From Pseudanabaena sp. UWO311 (GTDB taxonomy: Bacteria > Cyanobacteriota > Cyanobacteriia > Pseudanabaenales > Pseudanabaenaceae): a stretch of 64,000 bases of DNA. Made by a program: the position numbers and the translations under genes. Under the pieces are notes generated by a model. That model did not search any database, had not been told where the DNA came from, and saw only the letters and a program-made list of their open reading frames with translations. The number at the start of each line of letters is the position of its first letter. The stretch's first letter is position 1. The DNA is taken from NCBI RefSeq assembly GCF_006937785.1, contig NZ_SJEE01000012.1, positions 1 to 64,000 on the forward strand. The letters run 5' to 3'. Below are positions 50,181 to 59,465 of the stretch, piece after piece.

Positions 50181-51419
50181 TTAGGCTAGCTGATAGATTG
50201 GTGAAGATAGAATCAAAGCAGCAACTTCGCGTTTGGATAATCCTGTAAATTGTTCCTCTAATTGGCGATTGCTATTTCCATCTAATAGAACTGTGACCAG
50301 ATCTTTGGTACTGTAGCGATCGGGATTGAAATCAAAGCCCCCATCGTCACCGTACTCCCTCGTAAACTGCTGTGCTATATTCAGCCTTGTTAACAAAGAA
50401 GGTGCAGTCAGCCATCCTTGATCTCCTTGCCAGCCTTTGACTGATGGCGCATTGTATGGCACTTGTCCCATTGCGCGTAAACCTCCAATTACGCGATCGC
50501 TATTGGCTTCAATTTGTAATTGGCGCAAACTGCTTAGGACAAAGTAGAGCGGAGTTTTCAAATGGCTGCGATAGGCTTTGTCGCTATAAAATTCGGGACT
50601 ATTGAACACTGCGGCAACCACAGCTTTGATGCTGCGATTGTTCTGTTTATATACCAGTGCAAGGCGATCGATGATTGCGGGTTCGGGATCGCGATAAGCT
50701 AGAGCGCTCCATAGATCGGCGGCAAGCTTTCTCGCAGTACTAGGATGATTGGCTAAGATTTCCACCACATCTTGGGTACTAAGTTTACCTGAACGTCCCA
50801 AATAATTTTTGATGCCATCATCATGCCAGCGCGATACAAAGTTGACATCCGCAGTGCCTAGCTCAGGGCGTAATTTAACTTGCCATCCCGTCAGAGCCCT
50901 CGCCCCTTCTTGAATATCCTTTTCGGTATATTGCCCCTGTCCAAGGGTAAATAGTTCCATCACTTCGCGGCTATAGTTCTCGTTAATTTTTCCTGCACGG
51001 TTTTGCGCGTTGTCCAAATAGGTAAGCATGGCGGGGCTAGTGGTCACTTGCATCAGCAATTCCTGAAAATCACCCAAGGCATAGGTGCGTAAGCGTCTTT
51101 CATAATCGAGTAACAGTTGCGCTTTACCAATTTTGCGTAGAGACACTACAAAGCGATCGCGCCAAAAGTTGACGATACGTTCATGCAAGGGGTTATTGGA
51201 ACTAACCATTTGCTTTAATAACCAGTGCCACATCTCCCTCGATTGTTCTTGTCTACCTTTTTTGACTATTGGTAGAGGTGCGGGGACATTTAATACTGGT
51301 GTTTCATTGAGCCATTTTGACAACAATATTTCAGGGGAGTTTGCGCTATTCAGTTCGTCGAGGGTTGCCCCAAATCCTGCGCGTCTAAAGAAATGTGCTT
51401 TCTGTACAATGCGATCCAT
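50181..51419 (-). CDS. DUF1800 domain protein
   Basis: The 412-aa DUF1800 protein contains HFFRRAGFGATLDELN near the N-terminus, PLHERIVNFWRDRFVVS, NYSREVMELFTLGQGQYTEKDIQEGARALTGW and FNSPEFYSDKAYRSHLKTP, all characteristic. Function is not established, but it is usually encoded beside a DUF1501 protein, as here (208-bp gap containing a repeat). No signal peptide is obvious. Confidence 0.92.
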   Translation of the reverse strand: MDRIVQKAHFFRRAGFGATLDELNSANSPEILLSKWLNETPVLNVPAPLPIVKKGRQEQSREMWHWLLKQMVSSNNPLHERIVNFWRDRFVVSLRKIGKAQLLLDYERRLRTYALGDFQELLMQVTTSPAMLTYLDNAQNRAGKINENYSREVMELFTLGQGQYTEKDIQEGARALTGWQVKLRPELGTADVNFVSRWHDDGIKNYLGRSGKLSTQDVVEILANHPSTARKLAADLWSALAYRDPEPAIIDRLALVYKQNNRSIKAVVAAVFNSPEFYSDKAYRSHLKTPLYFVLSSLRQLQIEANSDRVIGGLRAMGQVPYNAPSVKGWQGDQGWLTAPSLLTRLNIAQQFTREYGDDGGFDFNPDRYSTKDLVTVLLDGNSNRQLEEQFTGLSKREVAALILSSPIYQLA

Positions 51420-51513
51420 AGGATTATTTCCATAAAGTCAAGTTGCACTAGGACAAACTTGATGACTTTTCTTTAGACTAGCGATCGCTGTTTTAGGTTC
51501 TATAGGAATTACA

Positions 51514-51560
51514 CAAATTTGGTATTTCCAGCACCAAAAGTGCTGGAAATACCAAATTTG
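51514..51560. other. long perfect hairpin
   Basis: A 21-bp perfect stem (CAAATTTGGTATTTCCAGCAC) with a CAAAA loop, between divergent DUF1800 and pentapeptide genes. Confidence 0.7.
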
Positions 51561-51688
51561 ATTTCATAATTAGAATTGCTGGCATAACTAGAGTGAATAC
51601 AGCTATATCAGGAGATTTATTGTAAGATTATCAGGATTAATAATAGATTTCATCCAAATCCTCTGCAAATCCAATTGAACTAACTAGT

Positions 51689-52789
51689 TTGGCTCTACCG
51701 AATTCTCGAATTAAAGTATTTTTTTTAGTCGTAGCCACGATCTCATCTGTCGTGGCACTTGTGGCGATGTATCTAGATCACAATGAACTGGTTTATATCA
51801 GTCTTGGCGTGATCTTTGCCATCATTCTGCCAATACTCGTACCGCCATTTCTGAGTGCGATCGCCAATTCTCCTCTCGGTAAGCATTGGGATATTACTCT
51901 GTCCAGCATTTTAGCTGGAGTATCGCTGTTCATGGCAGCCCATGTGACTGAGCTTGATCTTGCCTTTGCGCGATGGTTTGATAGCCTGAAGTGGGAGGCT
52001 TTAGGCGCAGTAGGACAGATTTTAATTGCGATTTTGGCGGTGTGGGTGGCATGGCGACAAAATCAGATTTCGGAAAGTTTGACGGGTCAGCAAAATGTGA
52101 TCACCCAACAGCAAACTATTGATTCATATTTTCAAGGGATTTCTGACTTAGTACTTGATCCACAAGGACAACTGGAAGACTGGCCGCTAGAAAGAGCGAT
52201 CGCTCAAGCTAGAACCGCAGCATTACTTGGTGGCTGTGATGCTGATGGACGTGCCAAGATTATTCGATTCTTGTCCAGTGCTAATCTTTTAACGCCATTG
52301 AAAAGGGATGGGTTACTTGGTCGCCCCATTCTTGATGGAACGGGTGGTTATGTAGTCGATCTTGCTAATGGAGTGCGGGTCGTTAATTTGGGAATGATGT
52401 TGGCTAATCGTGATATTTGTAATACAGATTTGCGAAATGCTGATTTGAGTGGCGCGAATTTGATTAAGGCAAACTTTGTTAATTGCGATCTTACAGGCGC
52501 AAACCTTGTCGGCGCAATCTTGGCTAAAGCAAATTTACGTGGCACAGATCTAAGCCGTATAAAGTTGTTTTATGGCAAGCTAGAAACTGCTTCTCCTCGA
52601 GATCGCCAAAATCTGCCTAATTTCGAGACAGGCGAATATACGGGCGCAGTGGTTGAAGATGCCGACTTTAGCAAGGCGATCGATCTATCTGAAGAAACGC
52701 GCCAATATCTCTGTGCATGGTGTGGCAAAAAATCTCGTAAAACTATTCCTGGAGGCTGTGAGGATGTATCAAATAGATTGGGGCGCTAA
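51689..52789 (+). CDS. membrane protein with pentapeptide repeats
   Basis: The 366-aa protein starts at a TTG (no in-frame ATG nearby). Residues 1-135 contain three or four transmembrane helices (FFLVVATISSVVALVAMYL; IILPILVPPFLSAI; ILIAILAVWVAW). Residues about 235-300 are pentapeptide repeats (CNTDLRNADLSGANLIKANF...), which form a right-handed beta helix. A C-terminal CAWCGKKSRKTIPGGC region may bind metal. Function unknown. It overlaps the next gene by 26 bp. Confidence 0.82.
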   Translation: MALPNSRIKVFFLVVATISSVVALVAMYLDHNELVYISLGVIFAIILPILVPPFLSAIANSPLGKHWDITLSSILAGVSLFMAAHVTELDLAFARWFDSLKWEALGAVGQILIAILAVWVAWRQNQISESLTGQQNVITQQQTIDSYFQGISDLVLDPQGQLEDWPLERAIAQARTAALLGGCDADGRAKIIRFLSSANLLTPLKRDGLLGRPILDGTGGYVVDLANGVRVVNLGMMLANRDICNTDLRNADLSGANLIKANFVNCDLTGANLVGAILAKANLRGTDLSRIKLFYGKLETASPRDRQNLPNFETGEYTGAVVEDADFSKAIDLSEETRQYLCAWCGKKSRKTIPGGCEDVSNRLGR

Positions 52790-53162
52790 AAGTTGCAAAG
52801 CTCTGCAGCACAAGGCTTTACCAAAAGCAAAAAATCGAAAATTGGTGATCGTTTCTTTTTGCAGTTTACAGATCTCCACATTGGTGATAGTGCCGATGAT
52901 TAGTTTTGCGGAAACTCTGTCAATCCTATCAGCTCAGGAAGATATTCCTGAAGAGGTTTTACGTGCAGAGATCTATACCGATGCGCGATCGCCCATTGAT
53001 GGGAAACAACTCACTGCTGCCGAATATACGGAACTCATGGAAAAATTGCGATCGCTAGACGGTATTCCACCTGAAGATTTTGTTTCTCCAAAAGTACGCG
53101 AAGTAATCGGTCTATTAAAGCTGCGAAAATTTCTAAAACAGTTTATTCCATTTATTCCTTAA
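52764..53162 (+). CDS. exported protein of unknown function
   Basis: I choose the ATG at 52764 (MYQIDWGAKSCKAL), preceded by GGAGG, rather than the longer upstream frame, because the upstream codons are out-of-frame pentapeptide gene. The 132-aa protein has a basic N-terminus, a signal/transmembrane segment (KLVIVSFCSLQISTLVIVP, about 23-41) ending SFAE, then EIYTDARSPIDGKQLTAAEYTELMEKL and KVREVIGLLKLRKFLKQFIPF. This mature pattern recurs in cyanobacteria without a known role. It is coupled to the pentapeptide gene. Confidence 0.75.
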   Translation: MYQIDWGAKSCKALQHKALPKAKNRKLVIVSFCSLQISTLVIVPMISFAETLSILSAQEDIPEEVLRAEIYTDARSPIDGKQLTAAEYTELMEKLRSLDGIPPEDFVSPKVREVIGLLKLRKFLKQFIPFIP

Positions 53163-53237
53163 CTGAAGGATGGGAAGTGCCTCGTGATGTCCATCTTTGC
53201 CTTTATCTCACTACCACAAATTTGTAAGTAGCTCATG

Positions 53238-53876
53238 TTATGTAGATAAAAAAAGAGAATGGGCAAACAAAGCAGCTTGGGTGCGATCGCGTAAATTTAA
53301 TCGGCTCAAAATATTGGTGACATAATTTTTGACGGTATTTTCTGATAGAAATAGTACTTCGGCAATTTCACGATTATTAGAACCAGCAGCAATTAATTTC
53401 AGTACTTCCAATTCTCTGGGAGTAAGCTGTGCTAATTCTGATGGAGGTGAAATTGTAGGACTACTCGTATTGGCGATCGCCTTTTCAAACAAGCCGGGAC
53501 CTAGCTGGGTATGCCCCTTAATAACTGCTCGAATTGCCATAGCCAGTTCATCAGGTTCTGTATCCTTGAGTAAATAACCTTTTGCGCCCAATCGCATTGC
53601 TTTAGAGACATACTCATCATCGTCAAAGGTAGTCAGAATCAGGATTTTGAGATCTGGATATAATTGGGCGATCGCACCTGTAGCCCCCACGCCGTCCATA
53701 ATTGGCATTCGGATATCCATCAGCACAATATCGGGTTGCAATAGAGGAATCTGTTCGATCGCTCTTTGTCCATTTTCAGCTTCGCCAATCACCTGCATAT
53801 CAGGATTAGACTCAAGCATGGTCTTCAGTCCTTGTCGAATAATATACTGATCATCTACTAATAGAATCTGAATCAT
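53238..53876 (-). CDS. NarL/LuxR-family response regulator (orphan duplicate)
   Basis: The 212-aa regulator has a receiver domain (acidic pocket D8/D9, phospho-acceptor D54 in VLMDIRMP, Lys in GYLLKDTEP) and a LuxR helix-turn-helix (about 145-205; LTPRELEVLKLIAAGSNNRE; ENTVKNYVTNILSRL). It is almost identical to the regulator at 57545-58198 (for example GVGATG versus GVAATG, DDDEY versus DDDDY), but its cognate kinase gene is reduced to a fragment upstream (53877-53939). The C-terminus also differs (HSLFLST). Confidence 0.92.
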   Translation of the reverse strand: MIQILLVDDQYIIRQGLKTMLESNPDMQVIGEAENGQRAIEQIPLLQPDIVLMDIRMPIMDGVGATGAIAQLYPDLKILILTTFDDDEYVSKAMRLGAKGYLLKDTEPDELAMAIRAVIKGHTQLGPGLFEKAIANTSSPTISPPSELAQLTPRELEVLKLIAAGSNNREIAEVLFLSENTVKNYVTNILSRLNLRDRTQAALFAHSLFLST

Positions 53877-53939
53877 AAGAAGACTGTGTACCTAAAAGTT
53901 AACGAGTGGAAAAGAAACAAAAATGCGACAACCTTTTCC
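53877..53939 (-). pseudogene. C-terminal remnant of the duplicated sensor kinase
   Basis: On the minus strand it reads GKGCRIFVSFPLVN, the kinase C-terminus of 58173-59414, then hits a stop because two extra T bases shift the frame. Upstream the similarity ends abruptly. Confidence 0.85.
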
Positions 53940-54126
53940 AAACGGAAAATCTACCCCTGCAATCCAAGCAGGCGATCGCTGAAGAAATTCCATAAAATTA
54001 GGAGAGTTAGCAAAGTAATGGAACTTCTGAATATGGAGGATATCAGCTTCTAGTCAAGTTTCAGCACAAACAATTGTTTTGGCGTTGCAAGGACTACTCG
54101 TAAAATCAATTCCATATATCTGCTTC

Positions 54127-55506
54127 TCAATTATTGATATCTTTACCAATCACAATTGTCACATCTGATGTAATATCACCAGTTGCGGAAATCTGAACTT
54201 GACCGATACCTAATTCTTCCTGTACAACTTGAGCAACTTCAGGATTCCCTTGTTCAGCAATTATCTGAGTGGTTAAAAGTTCTTCGGCATTCAAGTTGAT
54301 ATCGCGATCGCTGAGATAAGCACCGTAAAACCCAATCTGGCGAAGTTGGGCAATTACTTTATTGGCGATCGCTGATTTTTGGGAGGTATTAACAACGGCA
54401 ATACGCAGTTGACTACGATTAATGGCTAAATTTTTACTATTACTTTCATCGTTAGAATCCCTGATTAGGGATGTAACTGGTGCAGGGACAGCAAAGAAGC
54501 TCGCAAGGATAGAGTTAGTAGCTTGGGTATCTTTAATCCAGTAGCTGAGGGGAAATTCCTCTGTACGGCTAAATCTCCCAGGCAACATGAGCATATGAAT
54601 ATTTTGGCGATTAGTTTCTTGCAGCAATTTATAAATGGCGAACATCTCCCCAATTGATAAATCGGTATCGACATTTTTCTGGGCGACTTCCAAAACTTTA
54701 GGTGTTTTACCAATGTTTTCAGCTTTAATGAGTGTGCTGAAGATTGCTTTTAATGCAGATTGCTGTCTCTGCACGCGCCCAATATCACCTAACTCATCAT
54801 GGCGAAACCTAACATATTCTTGTAGGTGTTGACCGTTGAGTTTCTGCTTACCAGGGGGGAAATGGATTTGCAATTTTTGCGATCGATCCACATAGTCCAT
54901 CTTTTTGGGAACATTAACTTCTATTCCTCCTAAAGCATCTACTAGCTGAATAAAACCTTGGGTGTCAAGACGTACATAACGATCAATCTGAATATTATTC
55001 AGCAATTGACTAACGGATTCTGCGGCTAAGCTAGTTCCTCCTTGAACATTGGCATCATTGATTTTATCAATACCTACTCCTTTCAAATCAATCAGCGTGT
55101 CCCTTGGAATTGAAAGAATATTTACTTCATGCTTATCAGGCAGTAAGCGAACTAGTAGCATCGTATCGGTATTACCAGCTAAAGCCTCTTCACGACTAAT
55201 CTCATTATTTGGATTGGCACTACCTGAGTTATCAGTACCTAAGATTAAAATATTTACAGGTCGATCCAGATTTGCAGGAACTATACCTGTAATTGCATCA
55301 GCACTATGGGCTAGAGATGCATGACTAAGGGGCTTACTGGATAATATTTTCGAGATCGCGGCTCCAGTGAGTGCAGAAACCGCCGCAAGCGTAACCAAAA
55401 TAGAAGTTGTTTTGATTGAAATAAAGGATTTGCGTGGAAAATTAGCGCTATTTACATAATTTAAAAGATCCGCCTTGAAATTCTTTCGATACCTATTTTT
55501 TCCCAC
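54127..55506 (-). CDS. LytR-CpsA-Psr (LCP) family protein with LytR_C domain
   Basis: The 459-aa protein has an N-terminal cytoplasmic part, one transmembrane helix (about 32-50), an LCP domain (about 85-320) with NILILGTDNSG, GNTDTMLLVRL, LSIPRDTLIDLKGVG, DKINDANVQGG, DALGGIEVNVP and YVRFRHDELGDIGRVQRQQ, and a C-terminal LytR_C domain (about 365-455). LCP enzymes transfer lipid-linked polymers to peptidoglycan. The neighbouring uppP recycles the same lipid carrier, so cell-envelope polymer assembly is a plausible shared theme. Confidence 0.92.
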   Translation of the reverse strand: MGKNRYRKNFKADLLNYVNSANFPRKSFISIKTTSILVTLAAVSALTGAAISKILSSKPLSHASLAHSADAITGIVPANLDRPVNILILGTDNSGSANPNNEISREEALAGNTDTMLLVRLLPDKHEVNILSIPRDTLIDLKGVGIDKINDANVQGGTSLAAESVSQLLNNIQIDRYVRLDTQGFIQLVDALGGIEVNVPKKMDYVDRSQKLQIHFPPGKQKLNGQHLQEYVRFRHDELGDIGRVQRQQSALKAIFSTLIKAENIGKTPKVLEVAQKNVDTDLSIGEMFAIYKLLQETNRQNIHMLMLPGRFSRTEEFPLSYWIKDTQATNSILASFFAVPAPVTSLIRDSNDESNSKNLAINRSQLRIAVVNTSQKSAIANKVIAQLRQIGFYGAYLSDRDINLNAEELLTTQIIAEQGNPEVAQVVQEELGIGQVQISATGDITSDVTIVIGKDINN

Positions 55507-55678
55507 GCGATGTCTCCATATATATCAAGTATATCAAGCCGATGTTCAGCCTATTGTGAAACCATTGATGATTACAAGTCAAGTATGGGACAATCAATCA
55601 ATCGATCAGCAGGTAGGGCTTTGATGTATTTTATCAAGCAACACTCTAGCTATAAAAGTTTTCAGTAAAATAATTTCT

Positions 55679-56581
55679 ATGCTTTCTTCATTATCTTTCG
55701 CTGCGGCTATTTGTGCGGACAATGGCACGGCTAACTTTGATTTTGTAAATATTGACTGGATTGGCATTATCTTCCTTGGTATCGTTCAAGGGATAACCGA
55801 ATTATTACCGATAAGTAGCACTGCTCATTTACGAATAATTCCGAGTTTTTTGGGTTTGCCCGATCCAGGTTCGGCTTTTTCGGCAGCCATGCAACTAGCC
55901 AGCTTAACCGCAGTTATATCTTATTTTTGGCAAGATATCAGACAGTTATTAGGCGGTTCCTATAGAGCGATCGCTAAGAAAGACTATAGATCAAAATCAT
56001 TTCGGCTAATTTTAGGAATAATTGTTGGAACGTTCCCGATCGCGATCATAGGACTTCTACTGAAGAAAACCCTTGATGCTTGTAATTCACCTTTACGGAG
56101 TTTGGTAACTATTGGAATCGCATCAATAGTCATGTCCTTGTTGCTAGCGATCGCCGAGAAATGGGGACAACGTAAACGTGATTTTGCAAAGTTAACTTTA
56201 ATTGATGGCGTTTTCGTGGGCATTGCTCAAGCCTTTGCGCTTGTTCCAGGGGTATCTCGTTCAGGATCAACTATTACAGCAGCCCTCTTTTTAAAAATGG
56301 ATCGAGAAACTGCGGCAAAGTTCTCCTTCTTATTGGGATTGCCAACAATTATCCTTGCAGGGGCTGTAGAAATCGTCACCCTTTTGAAAGCTGGCTTAAA
56401 TCTACATGGTTGGCTAATTCTCTTGCTAGGTCTTACATCCGCCAGTATTTCTGCATTCTTAGCCATATATTTGCTTTTACGCTATTTAGAAAAACATAGT
56501 ACATGGCTTTTTGTTTGGTATCGCTTAGCTATGGGATTATTTCTGTTGGTAGGTGTAGGTTTGGGATGGCTAAAAAACTAG
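55679..56581 (+). CDS. uppP: undecaprenyl-diphosphatase
   Basis: The 300-aa integral membrane phosphatase recycles undecaprenyl diphosphate for cell-wall synthesis. Motifs: GIVQGITELLPISSTAHLRI (glutamate-rich motif 1, about 38-57) and VPGVSRSGSTITAALFL (motif 2, about 195-211). About eight transmembrane segments follow the usual pattern. The N-terminal 30 residues (MLSSLSFAAAICADNG) are longer than in E. coli UppP, as often in cyanobacteria. It is divergent from the LCP gene. Confidence 0.95.
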   Translation: MLSSLSFAAAICADNGTANFDFVNIDWIGIIFLGIVQGITELLPISSTAHLRIIPSFLGLPDPGSAFSAAMQLASLTAVISYFWQDIRQLLGGSYRAIAKKDYRSKSFRLILGIIVGTFPIAIIGLLLKKTLDACNSPLRSLVTIGIASIVMSLLLAIAEKWGQRKRDFAKLTLIDGVFVGIAQAFALVPGVSRSGSTITAALFLKMDRETAAKFSFLLGLPTIILAGAVEIVTLLKAGLNLHGWLILLLGLTSASISAFLAIYLLLRYLEKHSTWLFVWYRLAMGLFLLVGVGLGWLKN

Positions 56582-56607
56582 TTCAGCTATTATCTTATGA
56601 CAATAGC

Positions 56608-56664
56608 CTATGTACGATCGCGAAATAAAGAATGTACGAATAAAGCCGCTTGGGTGCGATCACC
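56608..56664 (-). pseudogene. C-terminal remnant of a third NarL-type response regulator
   Basis: On the minus strand it reads GDRTQAALFVHSLFRDRT followed by TAG, matching LRDRTQAALFAHSLF of the two intact regulators in the window. Nothing else of the gene remains, and it sits downstream of the diguanylate cyclase. Confidence 0.75.
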
Positions 56665-56681
56665 AACAGTATGCCAAAATT

Positions 56682-57548
56682 TCAGTCTTGATTAAAAATT
56701 TTATGTTCAAATCGACCTTTGCCAGTTGTTTTTACAACAAACATTAACTCATCGGCTGTACGAATTATCTCGTCAATTGAATCAGGAAGACTATTAAAAG
56801 TGGCAATGCCAATGCTAAATGTTACATCCCAATTAAATTTTTGCATTTCAGTTAATAGCATATTTTGCAATCGAGAAACAGTTTGAAATGCTATATCCTC
56901 TGGTGTATCTGGCAGTAAAACAACAAATTCATCGCCTCCTAATCTAGCTGTTAAATCTGTAGCCCGTATATTGCTTTTAAGAGTACGGGCAACTACAGAT
57001 AATAGAGCATCTCCAGCTTGATGTCCTAATCGGTCATTTACTGCTTTAAAATTATCGCAATCGAGATAGGCGATCGTTAAAGGTTGATGATTTCTGCGAC
57101 TTCGATAAATTTCTATTTCTAAAGACTCAAACAAAGCCTTGCGATTAGGAATCCCTGTTAAAAAATCTATTCTAGATATTAGTTTTTCGCGTTTAATTGA
57201 TTCCGATAACTCTGATGAAATTAGCGCAATTATAATAACAGTTAAAAGATAGATAAAACTATTCCAATAAACGAATAGATTATTTTGATTTGGTGAAATA
57301 CTCAGTAAACTAATAAACAATTTAACTAAGCTACTAATTACTGCGATAAATAGTCCTGAATACTTATTAATCGCTACAGAAACGAAGAATATAGGAATCA
57401 AATAGAGTATATCGACACTTATTGCGAAGCCAGTTAAATAGTCAATACCTCCTGACAAAGCAATCAGTAATAAACAAACTCCAATAACGATATTTTTTGG
57501 CTGGCACGAAAGATATTCGATCATTTTTAATAACATTTGATTTGTCAA
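56682..57548 (-). CDS. membrane diguanylate cyclase (GGDEF)
   Basis: The 288-aa protein makes c-di-GMP from GTP. The N-terminal half (about 20-115) has four or five transmembrane helices. The GGDEF domain (about 125-285) has DFLTGIPNR, the active-site GGDEF (204-208) and an RATD inhibitory I-site (195-198) five residues before it. It overlaps the response-regulator gene by 4 bp (ATGA) and is the last gene of the kinase-regulator-cyclase operon, so its expression is coupled to the two-component system. Confidence 0.93.
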   Translation of the reverse strand: MTNQMLLKMIEYLSCQPKNIVIGVCLLLIALSGGIDYLTGFAISVDILYLIPIFFVSVAINKYSGLFIAVISSLVKLFISLLSISPNQNNLFVYWNSFIYLLTVIIIALISSELSESIKREKLISRIDFLTGIPNRKALFESLEIEIYRSRRNHQPLTIAYLDCDNFKAVNDRLGHQAGDALLSVVARTLKSNIRATDLTARLGGDEFVVLLPDTPEDIAFQTVSRLQNMLLTEMQKFNWDVTFSIGIATFNSLPDSIDEIIRTADELMFVVKTTGKGRFEHKIFNQD

Positions 57549-58198
57549 TCAGAGTCTAAATTGTGGTCGTGAAAGAGCGAATGGGCAAATAAAGCAGCTT
57601 GGGTGCGATCGCGTAAATTTAAACGACTTAAAATATTGGTGACATAATTTTTAACGGTATTTTCTGATAGAAATAGTACTTCGGCAATTTCACGATTATT
57701 AGAACCAGCAGCAATTAATTTCAGTACTTCCAATTCTCTGGGAGTAAGCTGTGCTAATTCTGATGGAGGTGAAATCGTAGGACTACTCGTATTGGCGATT
57801 GCCTTTTCAAACAAGCCAGGTCCTAACTGCGTATGTCCCTTAATGACTGCCCGAATTGCCATAGCTAGTTCATCAGGTTCTGTGTCCTTGAGTAAATAAC
57901 CTTTTGCGCCTAATCGCATTGCTTTAGAGACATAATCATCATCGTCAAAGGTAGTCAAAATCAGGATTTTGAGATCGGGATATAACTGGGCGATCGCACC
58001 TGTTGCCGCCACGCCATCCATAATTGGCATTCGGATATCCATCAGCACAATATCGGGTTGTAATAGGGGAATCTGTTCGATCGCTCTTTGTCCATTTTCA
58101 GCTTCGCCAATCACCTGCATATCAGGGTTAGACTCAAGCATAGTCTTCAGTCCTTGTCGAATAATATACTGATCATCTACTAATAGAATCTGAATCAT
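57545..58198 (-). CDS. NarL/LuxR-family response regulator
   Basis: The 217-aa regulator has a receiver domain (D54 in VLMDIRMP) and a LuxR-type helix-turn-helix near the C-terminus. It overlaps the upstream kinase gene by 26 bp and the downstream diguanylate cyclase by 4 bp, so the three are tightly coupled. It is the intact, partnered copy of the orphan regulator at 53238-53876. The C-terminal tail is DHNLDSD. Confidence 0.93.
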   Translation of the reverse strand: MIQILLVDDQYIIRQGLKTMLESNPDMQVIGEAENGQRAIEQIPLLQPDIVLMDIRMPIMDGVAATGAIAQLYPDLKILILTTFDDDDYVSKAMRLGAKGYLLKDTEPDELAMAIRAVIKGHTQLGPGLFEKAIANTSSPTISPPSELAQLTPRELEVLKLIAAGSNNREIAEVLFLSENTVKNYVTNILSRLNLRDRTQAALFAHSLFHDHNLDSD

Positions 58199-59414
58199 AA
58201 GAAGACTGTGTACCTAAGTTAACGAGTGGAAAAGAAACAAAAATGCGACAACCTTTTCCGATTTGACTATCGAGCATAAACTGCCCGTAAAGCGAAGCAA
58301 TTCTTTCTTTCATTCCTTGCAAACCGAACCCAGTTGTATTTTGAGTTGGCTCAAAGCCTTCACCATCATCTTCAATGATAAGCCTTACATATCCTTCTTC
58401 CTGTAACAAATCTATATTTACGGTTGTAGCTTGAGCGTGTTTATGAATATTCGTCAAAGATTCTTGAATAATTCGATAGAGATTAGTATTAATTTCTGAA
58501 GATAAGGATTGTGGTAAATAGATGTTAGGCGATATTTCAATTCCTGTACTATTTTTGAAATCTTGAAATAACTTGTCGAGAGCTGATTTAAGCGATCGCC
58601 CATCTAAGGAAGTTGAGCGCAACATCGAAACTGATTTCCGTACTTCTAGCAAGGCTTCTGCTCCCAATTGCTTAGCTTGTTTGATCGCAATTAATGCTTG
58701 ATCACTTTTAGTCTGCCAAAAAATTAGAGCGTTATTAATTTGAATTGTTTGAGCCGTTAAAGTATGACCTAGTCCATCATGAATTTCACGGGCAATCCGA
58801 TTACGTTCTTGAAGAGTAGCTTGATCTTCAATGCGAACAGCATATTGACGTAACTGATGATGAGTGATTTCTAATTCTTGATATACTTTCTCTAACTTTT
58901 CGCGGCTTTGTCGTTCAGCAAGTAAGGCATTAATTAGAAGTAATGCGAAGATTAGCGTTAAACCAAATAAGAGAATATTACTGATTCGTGAATCCCAAAC
59001 AATTTCCGCTAATTGAGGCTTGGCTAGCTCAATCGGTTTAGTTAAAAGTATGGCGCTATAGGATAGAAGTGACAAAACCAGAACTACAATTTGTCCAGAT
59101 CGTTTAAAGATTAAACAACTTCGCATTAAGAGAACAAGACACAGCAAGAAAACTGGACGTGTGGCCAAAATCCCCTGTGTAGCAGGCAGCATGATCAATG
59201 CAAATTCTAGAAATGTATAAAACACCTTTTTCTTGAGACTGGTGATCGGCAGCCATAAGCCCATCATCCCTAATACCAGAATCGTCATTACTTGTATGAT
59301 TAGCAACCAAGACCAATGGAACGGTAATAGTGTTTCCATTATTATTGCTGTGGCAATTAGTAGCCACTCCATTTGTAGTAAAAAATGAAATGAGCGATAG
59401 GGTGAGGGATTCAT
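58173..59414 (-). CDS. membrane sensor histidine kinase (HisKA_3, NarX/DesK type)
   Basis: The 413-aa kinase has about five or six N-terminal transmembrane helices (15-180), a coiled coil, a HisKA_3 dimerisation domain with phospho-acceptor His in ERNRIAREIHDGLGHTL (about 206-222), and a HATPase_c domain with ESLTNIHKHAQA (N-box) and DDGEGF...GFGLQGMKERI (G-box). No extracellular sensor domain is visible, so the signal may be sensed in the membrane. It overlaps the cognate regulator gene. Confidence 0.92.
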   Translation of the reverse strand: MNPSPYRSFHFLLQMEWLLIATAIIMETLLPFHWSWLLIIQVMTILVLGMMGLWLPITSLKKKVFYTFLEFALIMLPATQGILATRPVFLLCLVLLMRSCLIFKRSGQIVVLVLSLLSYSAILLTKPIELAKPQLAEIVWDSRISNILLFGLTLIFALLLINALLAERQSREKLEKVYQELEITHHQLRQYAVRIEDQATLQERNRIAREIHDGLGHTLTAQTIQINNALIFWQTKSDQALIAIKQAKQLGAEALLEVRKSVSMLRSTSLDGRSLKSALDKLFQDFKNSTGIEISPNIYLPQSLSSEINTNLYRIIQESLTNIHKHAQATTVNIDLLQEEGYVRLIIEDDGEGFEPTQNTTGFGLQGMKERIASLYGQFMLDSQIGKGCRIFVSFPLVNLGTQSSYDSDSISR

Positions 59415-59465
59415 AAGGGGCTTACCCAGTAATTAATGAGACTTAAACTTTATAGCTGCGATCAC

